In this document: one piece after another, positions 37,018 through 47,313 of the stretch
How the letters are laid out: every line of letters begins with the position of its first letter
How positions within the stretch are numbered: the first letter of the stretch is position 1
Assembly (NCBI RefSeq): GCF_009821115.1
Contig: NZ_VYTY01000007.1
Coordinates: 172,957-236,956 of the forward strand
Length of the DNA stretch: 64,000 nucleotides
Direction of reading: 5' to 3'
Source of the DNA: Nitrincola alkalisediminis
GTDB taxonomy: Bacteria; Pseudomonadota; Gammaproteobacteria; Pseudomonadales; Balneatricaceae
Position numbers and translations under genes: made by a program
The notes under the pieces: generated by a model
What the model was told of the DNA's origin: nothing
What the model saw: only the letters and a program-made list of their open reading frames with translations
Databases searched by the model: none

Positions 37018-38595
37018 CTAGTGGGCATTTAAAGCGGTCAGTATACGTTGATCGTGATTATAGATATCCGGACGGAAAATGATATGTCCATTTTCATCAG
37101 CCTCGGCTGTCCAATAGCCTAAGAGAACGGGAACAGATGAGCGAAGACTTACGTTTCGAGTTTGGCGACTGTTCAGTAAGCTGTCTATCTGTTGTGCTTC
37201 GGGGGTTTGCGTGGATTCCATTAGGATAGACACGAGATCCAGTGCATTCTCAACACGGACACAACCCGAACTGAACGCCCGCTGATCTCTATCAAAAAGC
37301 CGTTTGCTGGGTGTGTCATGCAAATAGATGGCTTCTGAGTTAGGGAAGCGAATCACAACTTGTCCAAGGGCATTGGCAGGGCCTGAGTCTTGTCGAAGCA
37401 TGATGCCACCGGGATTGTTCCAGTCCACCTCACTCGCCTGTAATTCAGCACCTGAAGAGTCTATGACGCGAATGTTGTTGCGCTGTAAATAGCTGATATC
37501 TCGTCGAATCTCAGGAAGTTTATCTTGGCGCAAGATCGTCGGTGGAATTGTCCAAGTAGGATTAAACGTAAAGTGCGTGATTCTTGACTTCATCAAGGGG
37601 GTGGGGCGTGCAGGACGACCCACTTGGGTTCGTGTTTCCCATACGGGCAGTGCCTCATCATAGTAAACCAATTTTGCACCCGCTATGTCGACCAGCACCA
37701 TTTCCGCTTCCATCTCATTTGCCAGCCAGCGCATTCGTTCAAGATTGACTTGAATTTGATTAAGCTTATCGGCCGGAGACATATTCAAGGCTTTTAAGGT
37801 GGCCGGTCCAACAATACCGTCAGTTGTCAGTAAAAAGGATTTCTGAAATTCAATAACGGCATCTGCCAAGGCCTCGTCATATAGATCTGGATCGGGATGA
37901 TCTACTGACGGACGTAATCGTTCTCGAATCAACACAACGCGTGGATCACGATCGCCAAGGCGGATAGAAGGGCGCTCTTCTGAAATAAATGGCCACTCAT
38001 GAAGCTTAAGCTCTGCTAACAATGCTTGATAACCTGAGCGCAGTTGTTGATAGAGAGGAAAGTCAGGGCGGGCGTGTTCAAATGCCGCTGAGATATTGGA
38101 TCGATGCTTAATCAGAAGCGCTTGATGACGTTGATCGATAGGGCGTTTTCGCTCATAGCGCCACATAGGTTCTATTTCATCTGCTTTTAGCTTTCCATAC
38201 ATAAGATGCGATAAAGCTTTTAACATGCTGGCCGTTGCAAGCAATTCAAGATCTTCATTCATCGTTTGAGTCTGCTCAGTCTGATGAATACGCAGATAAA
38301 GCTCTTCTATGTGGTAGCGACGTGGGTCAAGTCCATCAAACTGTAGAGCTTCTAGCTCATGAACCAACTCAAGCAATTTGTCTTTCGACGTCCATAAAGG
38401 CTCAAATCCGACTTCTGCATACAAAGCATACAGAGGGTGATCGAAGGGGAGAGTCAGTGTGTGCGAAAAGGTCATCATTGACAGTGATGAGTTCAATTCT
38501 TCAAGAGCTTCTGTTGAGTTTTCGGCATGCGAAAATGCTGAAGCGGTCGAAATCAGCAAAAAAGCAACGACATTTGCTGTACTTTTTTTGATCAA
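37018..38595 (-). CDS. L,D-transpeptidase of the YcbB/LdtD type
   Basis: 525 residues from a TTG start that has GGGAG 10 bases upstream. A signal peptide is present (MIKKSTANVVAFLLISTASA). A scaffold region (~35-190) leads to a peptidoglycan-binding domain (~205-270, with AVIEFQKSFLLTTDGIVGPATLKALN in two pieces). The YkuD catalytic domain has the histidine in YLHDTPSKRLF and the nucleophile in FSSGCVRVENA. The enzyme makes 3-3 cross-links between peptidoglycan stems in the periplasm. It is divergent from a second, unrelated-type L,D-transpeptidase gene, with a 170-base gap. Confidence 0.93.
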   Translation of the reverse strand: MIKKSTANVVAFLLISTASAFSHAENSTEALEELNSSLSMMTFSHTLTLPFDHPLYALYAEVGFEPLWTSKDKLLELVHELEALQFDGLDPRRYHIEELYLRIHQTEQTQTMNEDLELLATASMLKALSHLMYGKLKADEIEPMWRYERKRPIDQRHQALLIKHRSNISAAFEHARPDFPLYQQLRSGYQALLAELKLHEWPFISEERPSIRLGDRDPRVVLIRERLRPSVDHPDPDLYDEALADAVIEFQKSFLLTTDGIVGPATLKALNMSPADKLNQIQVNLERMRWLANEMEAEMVLVDIAGAKLVYYDEALPVWETRTQVGRPARPTPLMKSRITHFTFNPTWTIPPTILRQDKLPEIRRDISYLQRNNIRVIDSSGAELQASEVDWNNPGGIMLRQDSGPANALGQVVIRFPNSEAIYLHDTPSKRLFDRDQRAFSSGCVRVENALDLVSILMESTQTPEAQQIDSLLNSRQTRNVSLRSSVPVLLGYWTAEADENGHIIFRPDIYNHDQRILTALNAH

Positions 38596-38765
38596 TGGTT
38601 TTGCTCCCTGTCAGGTCCTGATAGAATGCTTCTCAGCACAGTTCCGTTAGATAGTATAGTCGATTTAGTTATTGCATGAGCAAACGTTGGCCTGAAGGCC
38701 ATACGTAGGCGTCTTTTGTAGGTTATCGGCTGATTAACACATAATTTTAGGAGGATTACCATATC

Positions 38766-39485
38766 ATGTTTCAGCGCTGTCGTCAGTGGATGCTGACAGT
38801 TTCCAGTCTAGTGATCATGTCATCGTCAGTTGTGGCCTCTCCTTTTGATCAATCCTTAAATTATTCTTTATCCTTGCAGGCTCCGGCGTTAAACAAAGTT
38901 GTGTTGGATAAAGCGATTGCCGCAATGCAGTGTGCAACCAGTAATGGTTTGACGCCTTCTGACCGATTAGCGATTATTGATTTCTCTAAACCTTCATCTG
39001 AACCGCGTCTCTGGATTTTTGATCTATCAAAAAAACGTTTATTAATGGAAGAACTTGTCGCGCACGGACAAAACTCTGGCGATAATTTTGCAACTGAGTT
39101 TTCGAACATCGTTGGCAGTCATCAGTCCAGTATAGGCTTGTTTCGTACACAAGAAAGCTATTTTGGCCGTCATGGCTATTCTCTTCGTTTGGATGGTCTA
39201 GAGCCTGGTGTTAATGATAAGGCTAGGGAGCGTGCGATTGTGATTCATGCAGCCGATTATGTCGATCCAGAGTGGGTGGCACGTCAGGGGCGTATTGGGC
39301 GAAGCCAAGGGTGTCCAGCGGTGCGTCCAGAGATTGCTCAGGAAGTGGTTGATCAATTAAAAGGAGGGCAATTTATGTTCTCATATTTTCCTGATCAGGA
39401 CTGGCTTGATAATTCTGCCTACCTAAACTGTCAGCCCGATCGTGTGGCAAGCTATATTGCGCCCTTAAGAAGAGCCGACAGTTAA
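38766..39485 (+). CDS. Murein L,D-transpeptidase, YkuD_2-type catalytic domain
   Basis: 239 residues. Signal peptide at the N-terminus (cleavage near VVASP, residue ~26). The catalytic domain is the PF13645-type YkuD relative: WIFDLSKKRLLMEELVAHG, then the histidine in IVIHAADYVDP and the cysteine in GRSQGCPAVRP. The role is probably peptidoglycan remodelling or anchoring in the periplasm. The start is well supported by AGGAGG. It is divergent from the YcbB-type gene, suggesting a shared regulatory region for two L,D-transpeptidases of different class. Confidence 0.88.
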   Translation: MFQRCRQWMLTVSSLVIMSSSVVASPFDQSLNYSLSLQAPALNKVVLDKAIAAMQCATSNGLTPSDRLAIIDFSKPSSEPRLWIFDLSKKRLLMEELVAHGQNSGDNFATEFSNIVGSHQSSIGLFRTQESYFGRHGYSLRLDGLEPGVNDKARERAIVIHAADYVDPEWVARQGRIGRSQGCPAVRPEIAQEVVDQLKGGQFMFSYFPDQDWLDNSAYLNCQPDRVASYIAPLRRADS

Positions 39486-39510
39486 GCGTTTTTGTTTGAT
39501 TTTAATGAGT

Positions 39511-39544
39511 GCTTTGGGAGGATGTATCGTCATCGTCCCAAAGC
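39511..39544. terminator. Long hairpin between convergent L,D-transpeptidase and ABC-F genes
   Basis: GCTTTGGGA (39511-39519) pairs with TCCCAAAGC (39536-39544), and an inner GATG/CATC pair (39521-39524, 39531-39534) extends the stem with only single-base mismatches. It ends just before the ABC-F stop codon. No T run follows on either side. Confidence 0.55.
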
Positions 39545-39551
39545 CCATTAG

Positions 39552-41138
39552 CTACATAATGCCTTGACTGCGTAAGTAATCATCATAAGTGCCGCTGAAA
39601 TCCGTGATCCCTGTTGCACTGATTTCGACGATCCGTGTTGCAAGTGAAGACACAAACTCGCGGTCGTGGCTGACAAAAATCAACGTGCCTGGATAATTTT
39701 CAAGCGCTAAGTTTAGGGATTCAATGGACTCCATATCCAAGTGATTGGTTGGTTCGTCCATCATCATAATGTTCGGTTTGGTTAGCGTAAGCTTGCCAAA
39801 TAGCATGCGACCTTGTTCACCACCCGAAATCACTTTAACCGATTTGTGTATATCGTCCCCTGAGAACAACATTCGCCCAAGCGCTCCACGAATAACTTGC
39901 TCACCGCCTTGTGTCCATTGGGACATCCAGTCAATTAAGGTCATGTCATTCGAAAAATCATCTTTATGGTCTTGTGCGAAATAGCCAACTTCGGCGCTGT
40001 CTGTCCATTTTACCTCACCGCTGTCGAGGGGAAGATTGCCTGCCAAACATTGTAGAAGTGTGGTTTTACCGATGCCGTTGGGCCCAATGATCGCAACACG
40101 CTCACCAGCCTCTATTTGTAAGTTAACGTTGCGTAAAAGTGGTTTTTCATCAAATTGCTTAGAAAGCTCTTTGATCGTGACGGCTTGACGGTGCAGCTTT
40201 TTTTGTTGCTCAAAGCGAATATACGGGCTGACCCTGCTGGATGGCTTCACGTCTTCCAGCTGAATTTTATCAATTTGTCTGGCGCGCGAGGTGGCCTGTT
40301 TTGCTTTGGACGCATTCGCAGAGAAGCGGCTCACAAAGGTTTGAAGCTCAGCAATTTGTGCTTTTTTCTTGGCATTGTCACTGAGCAGTCTTTCTCGCGC
40401 TTGCGTCGCCGCGATCATGTACTCGTCATAATTACCCGAAAAGAGCCTTAACTCACCATAGTCTAAATCGGCCATGTGGGTGCAAACCTGATTTAGAAAG
40501 TGACGATCATGCGAAATGATAATCATGGTGCTGTTTCTTGAAACCAGTATATTCTCAAGCCAGCGGATCGTATTGATGTCAAGGTGGTTGGTTGGCTCAT
40601 CTAATAGCAGCACATCAGGATCAGAAAACAACGCCTGAGCAAGAAGGACACGGATTTTCCAACCCGGTGCGAGGGCACTCATTGGACCATTATGCTGTGA
40701 TAATGGAATATCCAGTCCAAGGAGCAACTCCCCGGCTCTTGATTCAGCTGTATACCCATCCATTTCAGCAAACAGCACTTCTAGTTCGGCAACCGCCATG
40801 CCATCGTCTTCACTCATTTCAGGCAAGGAGTAGATGCGATCACGCTCAGCCTTTACGCGTGCGAGCTCTTCATTGCCCATAATAACGGTGTCGATGACGG
40901 TACAATCTTCATAGGCAAACTGGTCCTGACGCAGTTTACCTAAGCGAGTGTTGGGTGCCAGCATCACTTGGCCAGAGGAGGGGTCAAGATCCCCACCTAA
41001 GATTTTCATGAAGGTTGACTTGCCGCAACCATTGGCCCCGATAAGACCATAACGGTTGCCGTTGCCAAATTTAACGGAAACATTTTCAAACAGTGGCTTA
41101 GGGCCAAACTGCATCGTGAGATTAGCGGTTGAGATCAA
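39552..41138 (-). CDS. ybiT: ABC-F family ATPase, YbiT type
   Basis: 528 residues, TTG start with AAAGG upstream. Two ABC cassettes in one chain without membrane segments. First cassette: Walker A GANGCGKS, degenerate signature [17 protein letters not shown], and DEPTNHLD. Second cassette: Walker A GPNGIGKT, signature ISGGEQGRM, and DEPTNHLD. The linker between (~240-320, [19 protein letters not shown]) is the P-site tRNA interaction motif. ABC-F proteins bind the ribosomal E site and relieve stalled translation. The near-identity of the start region [17 protein letters not shown] to E. coli YbiT supports the symbol. Confidence 0.93.
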   Translation of the reverse strand: MISTANLTMQFGPKPLFENVSVKFGNGNRYGLIGANGCGKSTFMKILGGDLDPSSGQVMLAPNTRLGKLRQDQFAYEDCTVIDTVIMGNEELARVKAERDRIYSLPEMSEDDGMAVAELEVLFAEMDGYTAESRAGELLLGLDIPLSQHNGPMSALAPGWKIRVLLAQALFSDPDVLLLDEPTNHLDINTIRWLENILVSRNSTMIIISHDRHFLNQVCTHMADLDYGELRLFSGNYDEYMIAATQARERLLSDNAKKKAQIAELQTFVSRFSANASKAKQATSRARQIDKIQLEDVKPSSRVSPYIRFEQQKKLHRQAVTIKELSKQFDEKPLLRNVNLQIEAGERVAIIGPNGIGKTTLLQCLAGNLPLDSGEVKWTDSAEVGYFAQDHKDDFSNDMTLIDWMSQWTQGGEQVIRGALGRMLFSGDDIHKSVKVISGGEQGRMLFGKLTLTKPNIMMMDEPTNHLDMESIESLNLALENYPGTLIFVSHDREFVSSLATRIVEISATGITDFSGTYDDYLRSQGIM

Positions 41139-41225
41139 GAAGATTGCCTTTCAGAATGAGTAAGTGAGACGACGAGCGTATAAATGTCTAATTATAGCGA
41201 AAATAGCCTTCGCAATGAAGGCTGT

Positions 41226-42545
41226 TTAGGGTTTATCAAACAATGAACTGCGTCGAGCCTTATCTCGGCTATTTGTCTTCACATCCTTTTGGCTCGATAT
41301 CGCTGGGGTGGGTGCTTTAGCAGCGGGGCGCTTGGGTTTAGACTGAACGGGACGGCCTTTTGTTTTTTTGGAAACAGTCTTCGTCTCACTACGAGCCCCT
41401 TGCATCTTTCCGCTTTCAATGATTGGTACAGGCTCTAGCGGGATGTTTTTTTGAATAAGTTCACAAATTTTCGATAAGTAAACGCGTTCATCGGGTGCGA
41501 CGAAAGAGTAGGCAACCCCTGACTTTCCCGCTCGCCCTGTTCGACCAATACGATGTACGTAGGCCTCAGCTTGGTTGGGTATATCATAGTTCACCACCTG
41601 AGAGAGTGAATCGATATCCAGGCCGCGCGCGGCAACGTCGGTGGCAACGAGCACGTTGATTTCACCATCAGCGAATTGTTGCAAGGCCATGTTGCGTTCG
41701 CGTTGTATTTTGTCGCCATGTAAAGCACTTGCTTTTATATTTTCAGATTGTAAGTACTCTGCAACACTATCGGCTCTTTGGCGTGTGCGTGTAAATACCA
41801 ATACTTGAGTCCATTGCAGCCCTTTAATGAAGTAGCTCAGGATGTCGGATTTGTCTTTTTGGTCAACCGCAAAGGCGCGCTGCTTGATGAGTTTGACGAC
41901 AGAGTTGGGTGGGGACGCATTGACGCGATGTGGTGAATTGAGCAGGTGCTCAGCCAGCACATCGATCTCAGGAGAAAACGTCGCTGAGAATAGCAAGGTT
42001 TGACGCTTGCTTGGCATATAGCGCATGAGCTTGCGAATGTCGTCGATGAAGCCAAGGTCGAGCATGCGATCAGCTTCATCAAACACTAAAATTTCCAACT
42101 GATTAATTGAAAGTTTGTTTTGCGCCAGCATATCCAACAAGCGTCCAGGTGTTGCAACCAAAATGTCGGCACCACGTTTCATTTTTCGGATTTGATTGTC
42201 GAAGCGTACACCACCATAAATCGATGCCACTCGCATGCCAAGACGACGACCATAGGCGAGGGTACTATCTCCGACTTGAATGGCCAGTTCACGAGTGGGC
42301 GTTAAAATCAGCCCGCGTATCGCATGATAGTCTGGGTCTGCTACCTTTTTGCTCAGCATCTCGATCATCGGCAGTGCAAATGCGGCGGTTTTTCCTGTTC
42401 CAGTCTGTGCCTGTGCCATGACATCGACTCCTTGAAGAATCAAGGGAATTGCAAGCTGTTGAATGGGGGTGGGTTGCTGATGCCCTAGCTCTGATAAGGT
42501 GAATTGGAGCTCAGGTGACAAGTTCAGTAAATCAAATCCAGACAT
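41226..42545 (-). CDS. rhlE: DEAD-box RNA helicase, RhlE type
   Basis: 439 residues. Q motif FTLSELGHQQPTPIQ, Walker A AQTGTGKTAA, DEAD box VFDEADRMLDLGF, motif III SAT, and motif VI HRIGRTGRAG, all in normal order across residues ~1-370. The last ~65 residues are Lys/Arg/Ser-rich and disordered, which is typical of RhlE and helps RNA binding. RhlE helicases remodel RNA in ribosome assembly and decay. It lies 87 bases upstream of the ABC-F gene on the same strand, with no strong terminator between, so joint transcription is possible. Confidence 0.9.
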   Translation of the reverse strand: MSGFDLLNLSPELQFTLSELGHQQPTPIQQLAIPLILQGVDVMAQAQTGTGKTAAFALPMIEMLSKKVADPDYHAIRGLILTPTRELAIQVGDSTLAYGRRLGMRVASIYGGVRFDNQIRKMKRGADILVATPGRLLDMLAQNKLSINQLEILVFDEADRMLDLGFIDDIRKLMRYMPSKRQTLLFSATFSPEIDVLAEHLLNSPHRVNASPPNSVVKLIKQRAFAVDQKDKSDILSYFIKGLQWTQVLVFTRTRQRADSVAEYLQSENIKASALHGDKIQRERNMALQQFADGEINVLVATDVAARGLDIDSLSQVVNYDIPNQAEAYVHRIGRTGRAGKSGVAYSFVAPDERVYLSKICELIQKNIPLEPVPIIESGKMQGARSETKTVSKKTKGRPVQSKPKRPAAKAPTPAISSQKDVKTNSRDKARRSSLFDKP

Positions 42546-42716
42546 AAAGACGCTCAGGAGAGGTTAGTTTATAGACAATAGTTTATCAGGATAATCATGT
42601 AATTTCTGCATCCAAAAAAATCATTTGATTCAATACGATATAAGCTTTTGTGTTCTCAATAGCTTTCATCTAAACTGAGAAGGTTTACGGGGTTAATTAT
42701 CTAGGAAGCGCTGCGT

Positions 42717-43523
42717 ATGAGAAGTAGTAGGCTTAAGATTGTAAAAACATCCATGCTGTTAGCAGCCATATCTGTGCTGGGCATTACGTCAGCCTATGCC
42801 TCAGATGACCAATGCCGTGAGCTCACTGCAAGTGGAAATGCCGAATACCCTCCCTATTTATGGCGTGATCCGAATCGTCCGGGCGAGTTGGCTGGAGCGG
42901 TACGCTACTTAATGGATGACCTTTCTGACATACTGGGCCTTCCTATTCGTGTTGTGGACAGCGGACCTTGGGGACGGACACAAGAGGAGGTTGCAGCAGG
43001 ACGAATTGATCTGATAGCAGGTGCCTTTTTTACTTCAGCTCGAAGTGAGTGGATGGACTACCTAGAGCCCAGTTTGATGCTGACTCAAACAGCTGTTTGG
43101 ACCGCCGATGACAAAGAGATCAACTACTCTGAGTGGCGCGATTTAATTCCCTATCAGGGCGTCACTGTGATTTACAACAGCTTTGGCCAAGCATTCGATC
43201 AGTTTGCAAAAACACATCTAAGCATCACAGAGGTGGGCAGTCTAGAGCAAGGCTTGCTCATGGTGGCCAGTCAGCGAGCGGACTATCTCATTTATGAAGA
43301 CCAACCGGGTCTGATCTTTGCTCAAAAGCTAGGGGTCTCGAATATAAGGGCTTTACCCCGTGCAATTACTCAGCAAAAACTCTTTTTAACCTTTTCTAAA
43401 TTATCAAAATGCAACAGTGAGTCGCTCAAACATCGAATTAGTGATGCATTACGTATTATCCAAGAAGAGGATCGGCAGTCCTATTATCTTGCTAAAGCCA
43501 GTGCCTACTTTTCTCAAAATTAA
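42717..43523 (+). CDS. Periplasmic substrate-binding (SBP_bac_3) domain protein
   Basis: 268 residues with a signal peptide (cleavage likely after SAYA, residue ~29). The rest is the family 3 solute-binding fold: PYLWRDPNRPGELAGAV near the start, then GRTQEEVAAGRIDLIAGAF and a two-lobe layout to the end. No transporter permease is near. It lies 22 bases upstream of a histidine kinase gene, so it more likely delivers a ligand signal to that kinase than feeds uptake. The ligand is unknown; amino acids are common for the fold. Confidence 0.85.
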   Translation: MRSSRLKIVKTSMLLAAISVLGITSAYASDDQCRELTASGNAEYPPYLWRDPNRPGELAGAVRYLMDDLSDILGLPIRVVDSGPWGRTQEEVAAGRIDLIAGAFFTSARSEWMDYLEPSLMLTQTAVWTADDKEINYSEWRDLIPYQGVTVIYNSFGQAFDQFAKTHLSITEVGSLEQGLLMVASQRADYLIYEDQPGLIFAQKLGVSNIRALPRAITQQKLFLTFSKLSKCNSESLKHRISDALRIIQEEDRQSYYLAKASAYFSQN

Positions 43524-43545
43524 ATAAAAAGGTACACACTGGACC

Positions 43546-45096
43546 ATGCTTAACTACAGCAAGCACAGGACGTTCAATATTTCACTAACCAAAAAATTTT
43601 TATTGGGTGTGATTCCACTGCTGGTCGTTGTCATGCTGGTTGCAACCAGCTTGTTGGTCGTTTACGAAAACAAACAAGCGAAGCGATTAGAAGCCCAGTA
43701 TGTTCAGCAACGGGTCGACACGCTGGCAAGGCAATTAGCTGAACCCGTGTGGCAATTGGCACATAATGTTACTGCAAACATATTGACCGCCTCATTAGAG
43801 GATAAAGGAACCCTCTGTATCGTCTTAGAGCATGTGTCAGGTATAGTGCTAAATGCACAACCTCTGACAATTGGTAATTGTGGCTCAGCGGTTTTAGACG
43901 TGCGAGTCTTTCACAGTCCAGTGCATTACGAGGGGCTTGGTGAAGCACGGCGTGTTGCTGATTTATACCTTCATTACCGTCCTCAAACAGGGAACTTCAT
44001 CGCTCATTTGATGCAAAGTATTAAAGGCTTGATGTTAATATTGATTACTGGGGTTCTGACGCTGGTTATAATTACAACCGCTTTGTTTCGCTGGATAATA
44101 TTTAGACCTTTGGAGCAAGTATCGAACTCCTTGAAATTTTATCAATCCACTGGCGTTCGGCACCCAGTGGACTGGTCATCGAACGATGAGCTAGGCTTAT
44201 TGATAAAAGATTACAATAATACCTTGTCACTGCAAGTTAAAACTGAAGAAGACTTAGCGAAGGCTCGGGATGAGGCGCACATCGCTTTAGAAAATTTAAA
44301 AAACTTACAAAATCAGCTTGTGCAGACAGAAAAACTGGCCTCACTGGGTAAAATGGTAGCCGGTATCGCGCATGAGGTTAACACGCCACTTGGCAATGCC
44401 AAAACCATCAGTACATCCTTAGACATAAAACTACAAAACTTTGATGCTCTTATAAAAGCCGGTGGATTAAAAAAATCCAGTCTAGAGGAATTCATATGTG
44501 AGTTTAAAGATGGTCTGCGAATTATGTCATCCAGTCTGCAAATGGCCGTCAAACAGGTGAATAGCTTTAAGCAGGTTGCCGTTGATCAAACCAGCATGCT
44601 CAGTCGAGAGTTTAATCTCAAGACCGTCGTTGATGAAATTTTAAGCACACTAAAGCCGCGCCTGAAGCATTTGAATGTCCAGCTAGATGTTGACATTCCA
44701 GAGAATTTTACGCTATTTAGTTATCCAGGCCCTTTGGGGCAAATTATTTTGAATGCAGTCAATAATAGTTTGACGCATGGTTTCGAGCACCAATCGCAGG
44801 GTGTCATTTACGTAAAGGCCTACACCGATGATGCGCAAACACTGGTGTTGATCATTGGTGATAACGGGTGCGGTGTGGCACCAGAATCGATCGATAAATT
44901 ATTCGACCCTTTCTATACCACAAAGTTTGGTAAAGGCGGATCAGGCTTGGGCTTATATATTGTCTACAGTCTTGTAACGAAAATTCTGAAAGGATCGATT
45001 ATTATTCGTAATAATCCGGGTTTGGAAATGGAAATTAGGATGCCTTTTCAGGTAAGCTCTGTTGAGACAGTTATAGTATCAAGTGAGAAACAGTGA
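43546..45096 (+). CDS. Membrane sensor histidine kinase
   Basis: 516 residues. Two membrane helices (~15-38 and ~157-180) flank a short periplasmic sensor. A HAMP-like segment (~180-235, FRPLEQVSNSLKFYQ) and a coiled coil follow. HisKA has the acceptor in VAGIAHEVNTPLGNA (~residue 277) and the HATPase has NALTH-type N box (NAVNNSLTHG), GDNGCGVAP and GGSGLGLYIVYSL. Its stop overlaps the next gene, a REC-EAL protein, by 4 bases (GTGA), so the two are translationally coupled and form a kinase-effector pair. The upstream binding protein is probably its ligand sensor. Confidence 0.92.
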   Translation: MLNYSKHRTFNISLTKKFLLGVIPLLVVVMLVATSLLVVYENKQAKRLEAQYVQQRVDTLARQLAEPVWQLAHNVTANILTASLEDKGTLCIVLEHVSGIVLNAQPLTIGNCGSAVLDVRVFHSPVHYEGLGEARRVADLYLHYRPQTGNFIAHLMQSIKGLMLILITGVLTLVIITTALFRWIIFRPLEQVSNSLKFYQSTGVRHPVDWSSNDELGLLIKDYNNTLSLQVKTEEDLAKARDEAHIALENLKNLQNQLVQTEKLASLGKMVAGIAHEVNTPLGNAKTISTSLDIKLQNFDALIKAGGLKKSSLEEFICEFKDGLRIMSSSLQMAVKQVNSFKQVAVDQTSMLSREFNLKTVVDEILSTLKPRLKHLNVQLDVDIPENFTLFSYPGPLGQIILNAVNNSLTHGFEHQSQGVIYVKAYTDDAQTLVLIIGDNGCGVAPESIDKLFDPFYTTKFGKGGSGLGLYIVYSLVTKILKGSIIIRNNPGLEMEIRMPFQVSSVETVIVSSEKQ

Positions 45097-47294
45097 CGAA
45101 CGATACATTTGAATTTGCGCCTGAAGACGATGCATTCGAAAGCGTCTCGGCAGGAGAGCCTTGGCAGATATTGCTTGTCGATGACGAGCAGCAGGTTCAT
45201 GAAGCAACTCGGTTTGCGCTAGAGGGGAGTTTGGTTTTGGACAGACCCTTATCCTTTACCAGTGCTTACTCTGCAGCTGAGGCGAAAGCCATTCTTAAAC
45301 AGCCTAAGCGTTTTGCTTGCGTCTTACTTGACGTTGTCATGGAAACAGAGCATGCAGGTTTAGACCTCATAAACTTTATTCGCTGCGACTTGAATGAGCA
45401 TTCCACGCGTATTGTGATTCGGACGGGCCAGCCCGGGTATGCACCTGAGCTTCAGGTTGTGCATGACTATGACATTAACGATTACAAGCAAAAAACAGAG
45501 CTGACGACGACGCAGCTAATTGTAACACTAAGCACGGCCTGTCGATCTTTCCAACAACTTGAAATGATTAATCGCCATCGTGAAGGCCTGGAGTTGATTA
45601 TTCAAGGCGCGGCTCAGATATTCTCTGAGCATGCTATCGAGACCTTTTCAGAAGGCGTGCTAGTCCAGTTATGCAGTTTGCTTGAGGTTGAGCATCATGC
45701 CATGCTGTGCCTACGCCAAGACAATGCGCATCGTGTACAAGTGATTGCGGGTTTTGGGCCCTATGCGTCGATGGTAGGGCACTCTATTGATAACATCGCC
45801 AATAAAGTGCTCGTCAGTCAGATCGAGCAGGTGTTGCAAACTCGTCAAAACTCAGTCAATGAACACCTTGCGATCTTGTACCTTAAGTCGCCATCTGATG
45901 ATGAAATGGTCATTTGTTTGCACACTAGCCGAAGCCTGACGGAGAGCGATATCCGTCTCATTCGCTTGTTTTCGGTCTATGTTTCCGTTGGACTTGATAA
46001 CGTCACGCTTTTTGAGCGTATTGAAAATCTTGCCTTCAACGATTATCTAACATCTGGACTCAATCGAAACGGTTTCATTAAGCATCTTGAAGAGCAAATG
46101 TGCCATCAAGACCCCTGTATGGTTTTGCTGGCTGACATCGATAATTTTCAAGCGATCAATGATGGTTTGGGGCATCGAATTGGCGATCTAACGCTGATTC
46201 GTATGCGTGAGCATCTGCAGCGTGTGCTGGGTGCAAGCTGTCCTATAGGGCGTATTTCATCAGACAACTTCGCCATTATCTTACCCATTGATGTCTATGA
46301 TTCATTGCCAGACTTGATGAGTTCCGTGTCAGAGTCTTTAGGGCAGGGCTTTAGCATTAAGGATTACGAAGTTCCCGTTTCTTTAACGTTTGGTGTGGCT
46401 GTTTATCCAAACCATGGCTTAAATGCCTTTTCACTTCTGCAAAATGCAGGCATTGCACTCAAAAAAGCTAAGGCAGAAAAACGTGGGTCCTATGTTGTGT
46501 TTGGTGAAGGTTTTGAGCAAGAGCTTCAGCAGCGCTTAAAAACAACCATTGAATTACGTCATTGCATTGAGCTAAATGAATTGCGTATTGAATACCAGCC
46601 TCAGTACTGCCTTAAAACAAAGACCCTCAGTGGGGTTGAGGCATTAGTGCGCTGGCATCATTTAGGTCAGCTTATTTCCCCTGTTGTGTTTATTCCCATC
46701 GCTGAAAAATCAGGGTTAATTATTACGATTGGGGCCTGGATACTGGAGCAAGCTTGTTTGCAGCAGGTCAACTGGCTTCAAGCAACGGGTCGCAGTTTGC
46801 GCGTAGCTGTCAACGTATCCGTCCGTCAGCTTGTTGATCCTGGGTTTCTGAACACGCTTGACGCGATTCTGTCCCGCACGGGTATAGACCCCGCCCAATT
46901 GGAGCTTGAAATTACAGAGTCTATGATGATGAATGATCAGTCCCAAATGATTTTGATACTTCAAGCAATTCAAGATCGAGGCATTACGATTGCGATTGAT
47001 GATTTTGGTACAGGTTACTCATCGTTAAAGTACCTTCAAGAACTACCTGTCAATCGATTAAAAATAGATCGTACGTTTGTTTCTAGCATGTCTGCATCGA
47101 TTAAAGATCAACAATTGGTAAAGTTAATGATCGAAATGGGGCATTTGGTCGATTTAACGCTGATTGCCGAAGGGGTTGAAGAGGAGTCTGAAGGTGAATT
47201 GCTCAGTTCATTAGGCTGCGACGAGGCGCAAGGGTATTTTTATTCACGTCCTCAACCTGCGCACATCATTACGCAAATGCTCATGGATTCATAG
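45093..47294 (+). CDS. Response regulator with DUF3369, degenerate GGDEF and intact EAL domain (c-di-GMP phosphodiesterase)
   Basis: 733 residues, GTG start overlapping the kinase stop. Domains: receiver (~25-150; ILLVDDEQQVHEA, acceptor in VLLDVVMET), DUF3369/GAF-like (~160-310), GGDEF (~315-465) and EAL (~475-733). The GGDEF site reads SSDNF in place of GGDEF, so cyclase activity is not expected. The EAL side is complete: EALVRW, NVSVRQL, EITES, DDFGTGYSSL, KIDRTF, AEGVE and EAQGY. It should cleave c-di-GMP under control of the coupled kinase. The three genes at 42717-47294 therefore form a ligand to kinase to c-di-GMP path. Confidence 0.93.
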   Translation: MTNDTFEFAPEDDAFESVSAGEPWQILLVDDEQQVHEATRFALEGSLVLDRPLSFTSAYSAAEAKAILKQPKRFACVLLDVVMETEHAGLDLINFIRCDLNEHSTRIVIRTGQPGYAPELQVVHDYDINDYKQKTELTTTQLIVTLSTACRSFQQLEMINRHREGLELIIQGAAQIFSEHAIETFSEGVLVQLCSLLEVEHHAMLCLRQDNAHRVQVIAGFGPYASMVGHSIDNIANKVLVSQIEQVLQTRQNSVNEHLAILYLKSPSDDEMVICLHTSRSLTESDIRLIRLFSVYVSVGLDNVTLFERIENLAFNDYLTSGLNRNGFIKHLEEQMCHQDPCMVLLADIDNFQAINDGLGHRIGDLTLIRMREHLQRVLGASCPIGRISSDNFAIILPIDVYDSLPDLMSSVSESLGQGFSIKDYEVPVSLTFGVAVYPNHGLNAFSLLQNAGIALKKAKAEKRGSYVVFGEGFEQELQQRLKTTIELRHCIELNELRIEYQPQYCLKTKTLSGVEALVRWHHLGQLISPVVFIPIAEKSGLIITIGAWILEQACLQQVNWLQATGRSLRVAVNVSVRQLVDPGFLNTLDAILSRTGIDPAQLELEITESMMMNDQSQMILILQAIQDRGITIAIDDFGTGYSSLKYLQELPVNRLKIDRTFVSSMSASIKDQQLVKLMIEMGHLVDLTLIAEGVEEESEGELLSSLGCDEAQGYFYSRPQPAHIITQMLMDS

Positions 47295-47296
47295 CA

Positions 47297-47313
47297 GGCG
47301 CAATTTATGCGCC
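47297..47313. terminator. Hairpin between convergent EAL-protein and hydrolase genes
   Basis: GGCGCA (47297-47302) and TGCGCC (47308-47313) with a 5-base AT loop. It starts 2 bases after one stop and covers the other (47305-47307). No T run, so termination is inferred from place only. Confidence 0.4.
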
